DNA from: Algiphilus sp.
GTDB taxonomy: Bacteria > Pseudomonadota > Gammaproteobacteria > Nevskiales > Nevskiaceae
Direction of reading: 5' to 3'
Assembly: GCF_023145115.1 (NCBI RefSeq)
Contig: NZ_JAGLEJ010000040.1
Coordinates: 62,001-126,000 of the forward strand
DNA: 64,000 bases
A program made the translations under genes and the position numbers. This document shows positions 32,615 to 41,740 of the stretch, in pieces; position 1 is the stretch's first letter, and every line of letters starts with the position of its first letter. Below the pieces are notes generated by a model. The model was given only the letters and a program-made list of their open reading frames with translations, was not told the DNA's origin and ran no database searches.

Positions 32615-33298
32615 ATGAGCTACCGCAAGAGTGAGAACGAGCACGGCGTGACCCTGGAACCGGAGGGCGCGGCGAACGCCGCGGTGATCTGGCTGCACGG
32701 GCTGGGCGCTGACGGCAACGATTTCGTGCCGATCGTCCCGGAGCTGTCGCTGCCGGATGCCTTCACGCCGCGCTTCGTGTTCCCGCACGCGGAAGTGCGC
32801 CCGGTAACACTGAACGGCGGCATGGCGATGCGGGCCTGGTACGACATCCTGGGGCTGGACCGCGAGGGGCCGCAGGACGAGGCCGGTATCCGGGCCTCGG
32901 GCGAGCGCGTGAAGGGGCTGATCGACGAGCAGCGCGCAGCCGGCATCGCGGCGGAGCGCATCGTGCTCGCCGGATTCTCGCAGGGCGGGGCCATCGCGCA
33001 GCACACCGCGCTGCGCTATCCGGAGCGGCTCGGCGGGCTGCTGGCGCTGTCCACCTATCTGCCGCTGGCGCAGTCGCTGGCCGACGAGGCATCCGACGCC
33101 AACCGCGACCTGCCCATTCTCATGTGCCACGGCACGCACGATCCGATGCTGCCGGCGGAACTGGGCCGGAACAGCTTCGAGTTGCTGCAGGGCCGGGGCT
33201 ATGCGCCGGAATGGCGGGACTACCCCATGCAGCATCAGGTGTGCATGGAGGAGATCGAGGACATCAGCGCGTGGCTCGGGCGGGTGTTCGCCGGGTGA
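32615..33298 (+). CDS. Phospholipase/carboxylesterase-family hydrolase
   Basis: Alpha/beta hydrolase of 227 residues in the acyl-protein-thioesterase/carboxylesterase group. Oxyanion loop WLHGLGADGNDF is at residues ~25-36, the nucleophile elbow is LAGFSQGGAIA near residue 117, acid Asp in CHGTHDPMLP and His in YPMQHQVCMEEI. Substrates are small esters or lysophospholipids; the biological one is unknown. No signal peptide. ATG 32615 is used; a TTG directly before it is also possible. Confidence 0.93.
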   Translation: MSYRKSENEHGVTLEPEGAANAAVIWLHGLGADGNDFVPIVPELSLPDAFTPRFVFPHAEVRPVTLNGGMAMRAWYDILGLDREGPQDEAGIRASGERVKGLIDEQRAAGIAAERIVLAGFSQGGAIAQHTALRYPERLGGLLALSTYLPLAQSLADEASDANRDLPILMCHGTHDPMLPAELGRNSFELLQGRGYAPEWRDYPMQHQVCMEEIEDISAWLGRVFAG

Positions 33299-33481
33299 AT
33301 CGCGTTCGGGCGCAGCGCCGTCCATTGGCGCTCGCGCCCGATTGCCCCCTTGCCCTGACCCGCCCCCCCCCCCGGCAGGGCGTGGGGACTTGCCCGGAAT
33401 GCCTGGTGACGTGTTGCCGATCGGCGCCTCGCCCTGGGCGACCCTCGTCGGGGAAACGGGTAGGCGGCCGGCAACGACCGG

Positions 33482-34615
33482 TCAGGGCACCGACACCATC
33501 TCCGGATGCGCCTCGTCGAAGGCGGCGACGTAATCGTCGATCATCCGCAGGTAGCGGGCGCGGGCATCCTCGGAAATCCAGGCGGTCCTGAAGCTGTTCT
33601 TCGACAGGGTGATCATGTCCTCGCGGGTCATGCCGGCCGCCTCCCTGGCGCGGAGCATCAGATCGCCGATGTACAGCCCGCGCTTCATGCCGGGGTCGTC
33701 CGAGTGGATCGACATTTCGGCGCCGGCGTCCAGCAGGGCCTTCACCGCGCCGGCGCGATATTCCATGCGGCCGGGCATGTCGCGGTAGAAGAGGGAGGGC
33801 ACGCCGGTCAGGCCGATGCCGCGCGCCTTGACCTCCTTCAGCAGCTCCGGATCGTCGATCACGTTCAGGCCGTGGTCGATGCGCTCGACGCCGAGCACTT
33901 CGATGACGCCCCAGTGGTGCTTGATGGTGTGCTCCTGCTGGACGTCGCAGTGGCTGGTCAGGCGGAGGCCGTAGGACGCGGCCCGCTTGAAGACGGGCTC
34001 GAACTTCAGGTGGAAATCCTCCACCTCGGGGTTGTCCAGGCCAACACCGAGCAGCTGGCCATGCCAGGGCTCGGCCGCTTCCAGGACGGCCATGGCATCC
34101 GCCGCCGGGCGGTCGCGCAGGAAGGCCATGATGAAGCCGATGGTGATGTCCATCTCCTGCATGGCGGCCGCGCGGCCGGCGGCCAGCCCGTCGAAGACCA
34201 TTTCCAGCGTCATGCCGCGCTCCAGGTGCAGCTGCGGGTCGAAGTACATCTCCGCGTGGCGCACGCCCTGGCTGTAGGCCTTGCGGTAGTAGGCCAGCGT
34301 GATGTCGCGGATGTCCTCCGGCTGCTCGACGACGCTGATCAGCTCTTCGTAGATCTCGATGAAGCTGGGCAGGTCGTGCGCGGCCCGCAGGCGGTCCTTG
34401 ACGGCTTCCGGGCTGTCGTAGGGCACGTCGATGCCGTTGCGCCGGGCGATGGCCAGAAAGAGCTCGGGCTCCATCGTCCCTTCCATGTGCAGGTGGAGCT
34501 CCGCCTTGGGCAGCCCCATGACGAAGGCGCGCATGCGCTCGTCGTCACGGTCGGCGGCGGCGACCGTGGCGTGGACACCGAGGAACAGGCAGATGGAGAG
34601 AATGATGCGTTTCAT
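33482..34615 (-). CDS. Exported adenosine/adenine deaminase-family protein
   Basis: A 377-residue amidohydrolase with a clear signal peptide (RIILSICLFLGVHATVAAA). Metal ligands are in AELHLHMEGTMEPEL (HxH), LTSHCDVQQEH (third His) and MSIHSDDPGM (Asp). The HCDVxQE motif, in place of the HxxE of true adenosine deaminases, is the form seen in adenine deaminases of the Aah1 type; IDHGLNVIDDPELL follows as in that group. It would release hypoxanthine and ammonia from adenine, or inosine from adenosine. Members are normally cytoplasmic, so export to the periplasm is unusual. ATG 34615 gives the best signal peptide; upstream in-frame starts exist to 34645. Confidence 0.85.
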   Translation of the reverse strand: MKRIILSICLFLGVHATVAAADRDDERMRAFVMGLPKAELHLHMEGTMEPELFLAIARRNGIDVPYDSPEAVKDRLRAAHDLPSFIEIYEELISVVEQPEDIRDITLAYYRKAYSQGVRHAEMYFDPQLHLERGMTLEMVFDGLAAGRAAAMQEMDITIGFIMAFLRDRPAADAMAVLEAAEPWHGQLLGVGLDNPEVEDFHLKFEPVFKRAASYGLRLTSHCDVQQEHTIKHHWGVIEVLGVERIDHGLNVIDDPELLKEVKARGIGLTGVPSLFYRDMPGRMEYRAGAVKALLDAGAEMSIHSDDPGMKRGLYIGDLMLRAREAAGMTREDMITLSKNSFRTAWISEDARARYLRMIDDYVAAFDEAHPEMVSVP

Positions 34616-34704
34616 GACTGCCGACGCATGCATGAAGCGCACCATGCCGGGAACCGCCGCGCTCCGTTGGACGCCCCGGATGCGGCAGGCAACGCGCCCG
34701 GACG

Positions 34705-35667
34705 CTACTCCGCGCGGTCGCGCACGCGGTCCCGCTCGAACTGCCCGATGGCCGCGATGACCGCGTCCGGACGGGCGTGGTGCGGGGCGTGGCCGGTGTC
34801 CGGGAGCATCTCGACCTGCGCCTGCTCGATGATGGGCAACAGGCGCTCGCCGTGGTTCCAGAACGGCACCAGGTCGTCGTCGGCGCCGTGAACCAGCAAC
34901 AGCGGCTTGTCGATCTCGCGATAGCGTGGGCTCAGGCGCTGGAGATAGACGCTGAGGCGGTTCATGTCCTCGGCGTTGTGGAGGAAGTTCCCGGGGCGCA
35001 GCGCCAGCGGGGCGCCGATGGTCCGGATGTAGTCCTCCGGCACCGGGTTGGGCGCCAGCACTTCCTGCACGACGTCGCCGAGCATGCGCGTGCCGGCCGG
35101 GTAGACCACGGTGCGCGCGAACAGCGGGCCAAGGACCGGGATGGCGGCGACCGAGTAGGTCCAGTTCACCGGCCCGGCCCAGTGACCGGCCGCACCGGCC
35201 AGCAGGACGCCGCCGGCGATCCGCTCGGGCATCTCCACCATCGCGGCCATCACGGCCGATCCGGCCCAGGAGTGACCGACCAGCAGCGGACGCTCGACGC
35301 CGAGCTGCGCGGCGGCATCCAGCACCAGCCGCGCCTGCTCGGCCGGGTCCGGCCAGTCGCCGTCCGGCCGCTGGCTGTAGCCGTACCCGGGGCGATCGAA
35401 GGCGAGCACGCGGCCGTTCTGCGCCAGACGGGGCTGGATGCGCGCGAAGTCGCGCAGGTTGGAGCTGGCCCCGTGCAGCAGCACGACGGGCGTGGCCGCA
35501 CCCTGACCCATGTCACGGACGTGCAGACGCAGGCCGTCCACCGTGACGAAGTTCCCGAGCGGCGGGTACTGCTGTTCGATGCGGTGCGCGCCCCAGGCGC
35601 TCCACAGTGCGAACCCCGCCATCACCAGCATCAGTGTTGCCGCCAGACCCGTCATCATCCGCCGCAT
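34705..35667 (-). CDS. Membrane-anchored alpha/beta hydrolase
   Basis: A 320-residue protein with an N-terminal hydrophobic anchor (GLAATLMLVMAGFALWSAWG). The periplasmic hydrolase domain shows VVLLHGASSNLRDFAR (oxyanion loop), VGHSWAGSAVM (Ser nucleophile near residue 132), VHGADDDLVPFWNH (acid) and LPDTGHAPHH (His). Similar to Pseudomonas esterases and putative epoxide or lactone hydrolases with an N-terminal anchor. Substrate is unknown. It lies 89 bases upstream of the exported deaminase on the same strand and may share its transcript. Confidence 0.9.
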   Translation of the reverse strand: MRRMMTGLAATLMLVMAGFALWSAWGAHRIEQQYPPLGNFVTVDGLRLHVRDMGQGAATPVVLLHGASSNLRDFARIQPRLAQNGRVLAFDRPGYGYSQRPDGDWPDPAEQARLVLDAAAQLGVERPLLVGHSWAGSAVMAAMVEMPERIAGGVLLAGAAGHWAGPVNWTYSVAAIPVLGPLFARTVVYPAGTRMLGDVVQEVLAPNPVPEDYIRTIGAPLALRPGNFLHNAEDMNRLSVYLQRLSPRYREIDKPLLLVHGADDDLVPFWNHGERLLPIIEQAQVEMLPDTGHAPHHARPDAVIAAIGQFERDRVRDRAE

Positions 35668-35764
35668 CGCCCCTCCCCGGCCGCGCCGCCGACTGGACTG
35701 TCACGGCGCTTGCTGCTTCGGGGCGCTATGCTGCCCCAATGAGCCAGGTCCGAGGGGGTCAGCG

Positions 35765-36697
35765 ATGACCAGGAAGTGGACAACGCAGGATATCGGCGGG
35801 CTCGAGGGCTGCACCGCGCTGATCACGGGCGCGAGCAGCGGCCTCGGACTGCACGCCAGCCATGCGCTCGCCGGTGCCGGAGCACGCGTGCTGATGGCGT
35901 GCCGCAACCCCGGCAAGGGCGCGGGCGCGCGCGACGCCGTGCAGGCCGGCGCGCCGGACGCCACGGTGGAGCTGGCTGCGCTCGACCTCGCCGATCTGTC
36001 GTCGGTCGCGGGCTGCGCGAAGACGCTGGCCGACGCCGGCACGCGCCTCGACCTGCTGATCAACAACGCCGGCGTCATGGCGGTACCGTACGGGCAGACC
36101 GCCGACGGCTTCGAGATGCAGATCGGCACGAACCATTTCGGCCACTTCGCGCTCACTGCGCAGCTGGCGCCGGTACTGGCCGACGACGCGCGCATCGTGA
36201 CCGTCTCCAGCATGGCGCACCGCTGGACGCCGGGCATCGATTTCGACGACATCAACTGGTCGTCGCGTCGCTACAAGCGCTGGCAGGCCTACGGCGACAG
36301 CAAGCTCGCCAATCTGCTCTTCCATTTCGAGCTGACCCGGCGCGCGCAGGCCGCGGGTCGCGGCTGGACGGTGGCGGCCGCGCATCCCGGCTACGCCGCC
36401 ACCCACCTGCAGCTGGTGGCGGCCGAGCAGAAGAAGGCGTCCTTCGAGAAGCGCATCATGGAGCTCGGCAACCGCATCTTCGCGCAGCCCGGCGAGATGG
36501 GTGCGCTGCCCGAGATCTACGCCGCCACGCAGGCGGACGTGCAGTCCGGCGACTACATCGGCCCCGACGGCTTCCAGCAGATGCGCGGCCACCCCACGAA
36601 GGTCGGCTGCCGGCGCGCAGCGCGCGACGAGGGCGCCGCGGCCACGCTGTGGCAACTGTCCGAACAGCTCACCGGCACGGAATTTGCGCTCGACTGA
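35765..36697 (+). CDS. Short-chain dehydrogenase/reductase (retinol-dehydrogenase-like)
   Basis: A 310-residue classical SDR. Cofactor motif ALITGASSGLGLHAS at residues ~19-33, NNAGVMAVPYG, catalytic Ser in VTVSSMAHR, and a YGDSKLANLL segment corresponding to YxxxK with Tyr and Lys spaced by three. The C-terminal part (IYAATQADVQSGDYIGPDGF) is typical of the retinol/protochlorophyllide reductase-like subgroup. Arg/Asn in CRNPGK favour NADP. Substrate is unknown. It is 115 bases upstream of the NAGGN operon and probably independent of it. Confidence 0.92.
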   Translation: MTRKWTTQDIGGLEGCTALITGASSGLGLHASHALAGAGARVLMACRNPGKGAGARDAVQAGAPDATVELAALDLADLSSVAGCAKTLADAGTRLDLLINNAGVMAVPYGQTADGFEMQIGTNHFGHFALTAQLAPVLADDARIVTVSSMAHRWTPGIDFDDINWSSRRYKRWQAYGDSKLANLLFHFELTRRAQAAGRGWTVAAAHPGYAATHLQLVAAEQKKASFEKRIMELGNRIFAQPGEMGALPEIYAATQADVQSGDYIGPDGFQQMRGHPTKVGCRRAARDEGAAATLWQLSEQLTGTEFALD

Positions 36698-36812
36698 GGC
36701 ACAGTCTGGCTTCGCGCGCGAGCGGCGCGCTGACCGGTCCCCCGGACCGGTCGTTACCGGGCACGCGACCGACAGCGCGCGTGCCCCGAACAACCAAGGA
36801 GAGCCCTGAAAC

Positions 36813-38582
36813 ATGTGTGGTATTGCCGGAGAGCGGCGCTTTGACGGCAAGCAGGCCGACACCGACCTGATTGCGCGCATGAACGACTGCCACGCCCCGC
36901 GTGGCCCCGACAGCAGCGGCGTGTTCGCCCAGGGCCCGCTGGCCGTCGGCCATCGCCGCCTCAAGATCATGGACCGCTCCGACCTGTCGCAGCAGCCCAT
37001 GATCGATCCCGCGCTGGGACTGGGCATCGTCTTCAACGGCGCCATCTACAACCATCCCGAGCTGCGCGCCGAGCTCAGCGGGATGGGCTACACCTTCTAT
37101 TCCGAAGGCGACACCGAGGTCCTGCTCAAGGCCTATCACCGCTGGGGGCCGGACTTCGTCGACCACCTGCAGGGCATGTTCGCCTTCGCCATCTTCGAGC
37201 GCGACAGCGGCCGCATGGTGCTGGGGCGCGACCGCCTCGGCATCAAGCCGCTGTACTTCGCGCCCGGCGACCGTGTGTTCCGCTTCGCCTCCTCGCTGCC
37301 GGCGCTGCTGTGCGCGCCGGACGTCGATCGCGAGATCGACTCGGTGGCGCTGCACCACTACATGCACTTCCATGCCGTGGTGCCGGCGCCGCACACCATG
37401 CTGCGCGGCGTGCGGAAGCTGCCGCCGGCCACGCTGCTCATCCTCAATGCCGACGGCAGCTCGCAGGAGAAGGTCTACTGGGATCTCTCCTACGAACGCA
37501 GCGATGCCGACCGCGCGCGCAGCTTCGACGAGTGGCGCGACGAAGTCCTGGAAGCGCTGCGGCTCGCCGTGAAGCGCCGCCTGGTCTCCGACCAGCCGGT
37601 GGGCGCGCTACTCTCCGGCGGCGTCGACTCCAGCCTCATCGTCGGCCTCATGGCCGAGGCCGGCGCCAACCTGCGCAGCTACTCCATCGGCTTCGAGGAT
37701 GTTGGCGAAGAGAAGGGCAACGAGTTCGAGTACTCGGACATCGTGGCGCAGCACTTCGGCACGCAGCACGAGAAGATCTTCATCGACAGCCGCGAGCTGC
37801 TGCCGCGCCTGCCGCACGCGCTGCAGGCGATGAACGAGCCCATGGTGTCGCACGACTGCGTGGCCTTCTACCTGCTCTCGGAGGAGGTCTCCAAGCGCAG
37901 CAAGGTGGTGCAGTCCGGCCAGGGCGCCGACGAGGTCTTCGGCGGCTATCACTGGTACCCGCCGATGATGGAATCCTCGGACGCGGTTGCCGACTACGCC
38001 AAGGTGTTCTGCGACCGCAGCCAGGCCGAGTACATGGAGGCCGTGCACTCGCGCTTCCACGGCGGCGACCACGCGCGCGACTTCATCCGCGATCGCTTCG
38101 CCATGCCCGGCGCCACCGAGCCGGTCGACAAGGCCCTGCGCATGGACACCCAGATCATGCTGGTCGACGACCCGGTCAAGCGGGTGGACAACATGACCAT
38201 GGCGCACGGGCTGGAGGCACGCGTGCCCTTCCTCGACCACGAGCTGGTCGAGCTGGCGGCCCGCATACCGGCGCAGCACAAGATCGCCGAGGGCGGCAAG
38301 TACGTGCTCAAGGAGGCCGCGCGCAAGGTCATCCCGGCCGCGGTCATCGACCGGCCCAAGGGCTACTTCCCGGTGCCTGCGCTGAAGTACCTGCAGGGCG
38401 ACTTCCTCGACTACACGCGCGACCTGCTCAACGCGCAGGCGGCGCGCGACCGCGGCATCTTCCAGCGCGCCTACCTCGACAAGCTGTTCGCCGATCCGGA
38501 GGCGCACATCACGCCACTGCGCGGGTCCAAGCTCTGGCAGTGCGCCGCGCTCGAGGGCTGGCTGCAGGTGCACGGCGTATGA
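36813..38582 (+). CDS. asnO: N-acetylglutaminylglutamine amidotransferase
   Basis: AsnB-like glutamine-dependent amidotransferase of 589 residues. The mature N-terminus MCGIAGERRF exposes the catalytic Cys2 of the class II glutaminase, with RGPDSSG and FNGAIYNH. The synthetase half has the PP-loop LLSGGVDSSLIVGLM near residue 270 and SGQGADEVFGGYHWY. This matches TIGR03104, which forms the terminal amide of N-acetyl-glutaminyl-glutamine amide (NAGGN), an osmoprotectant. GGAGAG lies 8 bases before the ATG. It heads the three-gene NAGGN operon. Confidence 0.96.
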   Translation: MCGIAGERRFDGKQADTDLIARMNDCHAPRGPDSSGVFAQGPLAVGHRRLKIMDRSDLSQQPMIDPALGLGIVFNGAIYNHPELRAELSGMGYTFYSEGDTEVLLKAYHRWGPDFVDHLQGMFAFAIFERDSGRMVLGRDRLGIKPLYFAPGDRVFRFASSLPALLCAPDVDREIDSVALHHYMHFHAVVPAPHTMLRGVRKLPPATLLILNADGSSQEKVYWDLSYERSDADRARSFDEWRDEVLEALRLAVKRRLVSDQPVGALLSGGVDSSLIVGLMAEAGANLRSYSIGFEDVGEEKGNEFEYSDIVAQHFGTQHEKIFIDSRELLPRLPHALQAMNEPMVSHDCVAFYLLSEEVSKRSKVVQSGQGADEVFGGYHWYPPMMESSDAVADYAKVFCDRSQAEYMEAVHSRFHGGDHARDFIRDRFAMPGATEPVDKALRMDTQIMLVDDPVKRVDNMTMAHGLEARVPFLDHELVELAARIPAQHKIAEGGKYVLKEAARKVIPAAVIDRPKGYFPVPALKYLQGDFLDYTRDLLNAQAARDRGIFQRAYLDKLFADPEAHITPLRGSKLWQCAALEGWLQVHGV

Positions 38583-38671
38583 GCGCGCCGCGGACCGCGC
38601 TGCGCCCCGGGATCGGGGACCGGCATTCCGCACGCATGATCCGGTACGTGCAACCGGACGGGAGCTGAGTC

Positions 38672-40414
38672 ATGGCACGTCGCGGCAATCGTGATCCGCG
38701 CCTCGCGCAACGGCATGCCCAGAGCCTGAACCATCAGCAGCAGACGCCGCCGTCGAACCAGCCGATGGAGGCGTCCCGGGTGGCGCTGGACATGGGCTGG
38801 GGCGATCTCATCCTGGCGCACACCTTCGACGGTCCCGGGGACGTCGCCCACGCGCTGCTGGACGAGCCCGCCGGGCGCCGCAACCTCGCCATCTACGTGC
38901 GCGACCCGCACGTCATCCTGGCGCAGAACCCGCAGCAGCTCTTCCTCGACCCCAGTCACACCTTCCGGCTCTGGCTGGCGCACTACCGCACCCCGGGCCA
39001 GCGCAATCGCGGCTACATCATCCGCCGGCTGCGCACGCTGGAGGACGCCCAGGCCATCAACCGCATCTACGCCTCGCACGGGATGGTGCCCATCGACGAG
39101 GGCATGGCCTGGAAGCAGCGTGCCTCGCGCACCATGATCTACGCCATTGCCGAGGATCTCGCCACCGGCCGCGTGGTGGGCACGGCAACCGGCGTCGATC
39201 ACGTCGAGGCCTGCGGCGACCCGGAGGGCGGCTCCAGCCTGTGGTGCCTGGCGGTGGACCCGGATGCCACGCTGCCCGGTCTCGGCCAGTCGCTGGTGCG
39301 CTTCCTCGCCGAGCACTACCAGGCGCGCGGACGGGTCTTCATGGACCTGTCGGTGATGCACGACAACAAGCAGGCCATCGCGCTCTACGAGAAGCTCGGC
39401 TTCGTGCGCGTGCCGGTATTCACGGTCAAGACCAAGAACGCCATCAACGAGCCGCTCTACACCGAGCCCGCCGAGGACGATTCCGGCCTCAACGTCTACG
39501 CCGCCATCATCACCAACGAGGCGCGCCGGCGCGGCATCCGCGTCGAGATCCTCGATGCCGAGGCCGGCTACTTCAAGCTCACGCTGGGCGGTCGCGCCAT
39601 CACCTGCCGGGAGTCGCTGTCGGCGCTGACCTCGGCCATCGCCATGTCGCGCTGCGCGGACAAGCGCGTGACCCGCCGCATCCTGCACCGCGCCGGCCTC
39701 AACGTGCCGGCCCAGCGGCTCGCCGACGGCAGCAAGGCCGACGTCGAGTTCCTGCGGCAGCACGGCTCGGTGGTGGTCAAGCCGGCGGACGGCGAGCAGG
39801 GCACCGGCATCTCGGTGGACATCCGCGACACCCGGGGCCTGCGCACCGCCATCCGCAATGCCGCCAAGCACGACGAGAACGTCCTCATCGAGCAGTTCTG
39901 CCCCGGCGACGATCTGCGCATCATCGTCATCGGCTACAAGGTGGTGGCGGCCGCGGTCCGCCGCCCGCCGGTGATCACCGGCGACGGGGTCACACCCGTC
40001 CGCACGCTCATCGAGAAGCTGTCGCGCCGCCGCGAGGCCGCCACCGACGGCGAGGCGCACATCCCGCTGGACAAGGAAACCGAGCGCTGCGTGAAGCTCG
40101 CCGGTCACACCATGGACGGCGTGCTGCCCGAGGGCGAGACGCTGGCGGTGCGCAAGACCGCCAACCTGCACACCGGCGGCACCCTGCAGGACGTCACGCC
40201 GATCCTGCACCCGCGCCTGGTGCAGGCGGCGGTCAGCGCCGCGCGCGCGCTCGAGATCCCGGTCACCGGGCTCGATTTCCTGGTGCCGGCGGCCTCGGAT
40301 CCGGACTACGTCATCATCGAAGCCAACGAGCGCCCCGGGCTTGCCAATCACGAGCCACAGCCCACCGCGCAGCGCTTCATCGATTTCCTGTTCCCGCGCA
40401 GCGCCGTGGCTTGA
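38672..40414 (+). CDS. ngg: N-acetylglutaminylglutamine synthetase
   Basis: A 580-residue fusion: a GNAT acetyltransferase domain (residues ~110-245, with LWCLAVDPDATLPGLGQSL and DNKQAIALYEKLGFVRV) and a C-terminal ATP-grasp ligase (residues ~290-575, with VVVKPADGEQGTGISV, LIEQFCPGDDLRIIVIG and VIIEANERPGLANHEPQP). This matches TIGR03103, which acetylates and condenses glutamine to the NAGGN dipeptide. A glutamine-rich N-terminus (QSLNHQQQTPPSNQ) precedes the domains. It is separated from asnO by 89 bases. Confidence 0.96.
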   Translation: MARRGNRDPRLAQRHAQSLNHQQQTPPSNQPMEASRVALDMGWGDLILAHTFDGPGDVAHALLDEPAGRRNLAIYVRDPHVILAQNPQQLFLDPSHTFRLWLAHYRTPGQRNRGYIIRRLRTLEDAQAINRIYASHGMVPIDEGMAWKQRASRTMIYAIAEDLATGRVVGTATGVDHVEACGDPEGGSSLWCLAVDPDATLPGLGQSLVRFLAEHYQARGRVFMDLSVMHDNKQAIALYEKLGFVRVPVFTVKTKNAINEPLYTEPAEDDSGLNVYAAIITNEARRRGIRVEILDAEAGYFKLTLGGRAITCRESLSALTSAIAMSRCADKRVTRRILHRAGLNVPAQRLADGSKADVEFLRQHGSVVVKPADGEQGTGISVDIRDTRGLRTAIRNAAKHDENVLIEQFCPGDDLRIIVIGYKVVAAAVRRPPVITGDGVTPVRTLIEKLSRRREAATDGEAHIPLDKETERCVKLAGHTMDGVLPEGETLAVRKTANLHTGGTLQDVTPILHPRLVQAAVSAARALEIPVTGLDFLVPAASDPDYVIIEANERPGLANHEPQPTAQRFIDFLFPRSAVA

Positions 40415-40567
40415 TCACCGGCCGGTCACGGCCTTCGGCCGACCGGTCGAACCTGATAGCCTCGCAGGTCCGATCCCGATGTCCCGGAATGTTGCAGCGG
40501 GACATCGGTCGACAACCCGAGGCCGGCATACCGGCGCCCGCCCCCGCCCCCACGAGCGAACTCGACA

Positions 40568-41731
40568 ATGAAGAAGCTCCCCATAGACGACGACTACATC
40601 CGCCAGACGCTGCTCGAGCTGCTCGCCATTCCGAGCCCGGTGGGCTTCACCGATGAAGTGGTGCACTACGTCTGCGGCAAGCTCTCCGAGCTCGGCATTC
40701 CCTTCGAGCTCACGCGCCGCGGCGCCATCCGCGCCACCATCAAGGGCGAGACCGACCGCCCGGCCTGCGCGGTGGTCGCGCATGTCGACACGCTGGGCGC
40801 CAATGTCCGCGAGATCAAGACCAACGGCCGCATGAGCCTGCTGCCCATCGGCACCTGGTCGAGCCGCTTCGCCGAGGGCGCGCGCGTCACGCTGTTCACC
40901 GACAACCACGCCTATCGCGGCACCATCCTGCCGCTGATGGCGTCCGGCCACGCCTACAACACCGCGGTCGACGACCAGCCGGTGAACTGGCAGCAGGTCG
41001 AGCTGCGCATCGACGAGTACGCCGACAGCGACGAGGACCTGCGCAACCTGGGCGTGCACGTCGGCGACTTCATCGCCATCGACCCGCAGCCGGAGATCAC
41101 GCCCAGCGGCTACATCTCGTCGCGGCACCTCGACGACAAGGCCGGCGTCGCGGCGCTGCTGGCCGCGTGCAAGGCCATCCAGGAAGCCGACATCAGCCTG
41201 CCGGTCTACTTCCACCCTATGTTCACGGTGACCGAGGAAGTGGGCTTCGGCGCCTCGGCGATTCTCGACGAGCGCATCAGCGAGATGATCGGCATCGACA
41301 TCGCCATCCCGGGCACCGGCCAGAACTCGCGCGAGCGCGGCGTCACCCTGGCGATCGCCGATTCCTCCGGCCCCTTCGACTACCACCTCACGCGCCGGCT
41401 GCTGCAGCTCTGCGAGGATCACCAGATCGATCATCAGCGCGACGTCTTCCCGTACTACTTCTCGGACTCGGCGGCGGCACTGCGGGCGGGCTACGACATC
41501 CGCCACGCGCTCATCGGCTTCGGCGCCGATTCCTCGCACGGCTGGGAGCGCACGCACCTGTCGTCGCTGACCGCGATCGCCGAGCTGATGACCCTGTACG
41601 CGCAGAACGGCCCGGTGATCGCGCGCGACCAGCGCATGCTCGGCCCGCTCGAGGGCTTCCCGCACCAGGTCGATCTCGAGGAGATCGGCCACCCGCACCA
41701 GGAACTGCCGGACCCGAAGGAATTCCTGTAG
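40568..41731 (+). CDS. M42-family peptidase of the NAGGN osmoprotectant system
   Basis: Glutamyl aminopeptidase-like metallopeptidase of 387 residues (TIGR03106). Metal ligands: AVVAHVDTLGANV (HxD), SSRHLDDKAGVAALL (Asp bridging), FTVTEEVGFGAS (catalytic and ligand Glu), and GIDIAIPGTG. It always accompanies asnO and ngg in NAGGN clusters and may degrade the dipeptide or process a precursor; its substrate is not established. It is 153 bases after ngg and 9 bases before tamA. Confidence 0.94.
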   Translation: MKKLPIDDDYIRQTLLELLAIPSPVGFTDEVVHYVCGKLSELGIPFELTRRGAIRATIKGETDRPACAVVAHVDTLGANVREIKTNGRMSLLPIGTWSSRFAEGARVTLFTDNHAYRGTILPLMASGHAYNTAVDDQPVNWQQVELRIDEYADSDEDLRNLGVHVGDFIAIDPQPEITPSGYISSRHLDDKAGVAALLAACKAIQEADISLPVYFHPMFTVTEEVGFGASAILDERISEMIGIDIAIPGTGQNSRERGVTLAIADSSGPFDYHLTRRLLQLCEDHQIDHQRDVFPYYFSDSAAALRAGYDIRHALIGFGADSSHGWERTHLSSLTAIAELMTLYAQNGPVIARDQRMLGPLEGFPHQVDLEEIGHPHQELPDPKEFL

Positions 41732-41740
41732 CGCCGAGCG

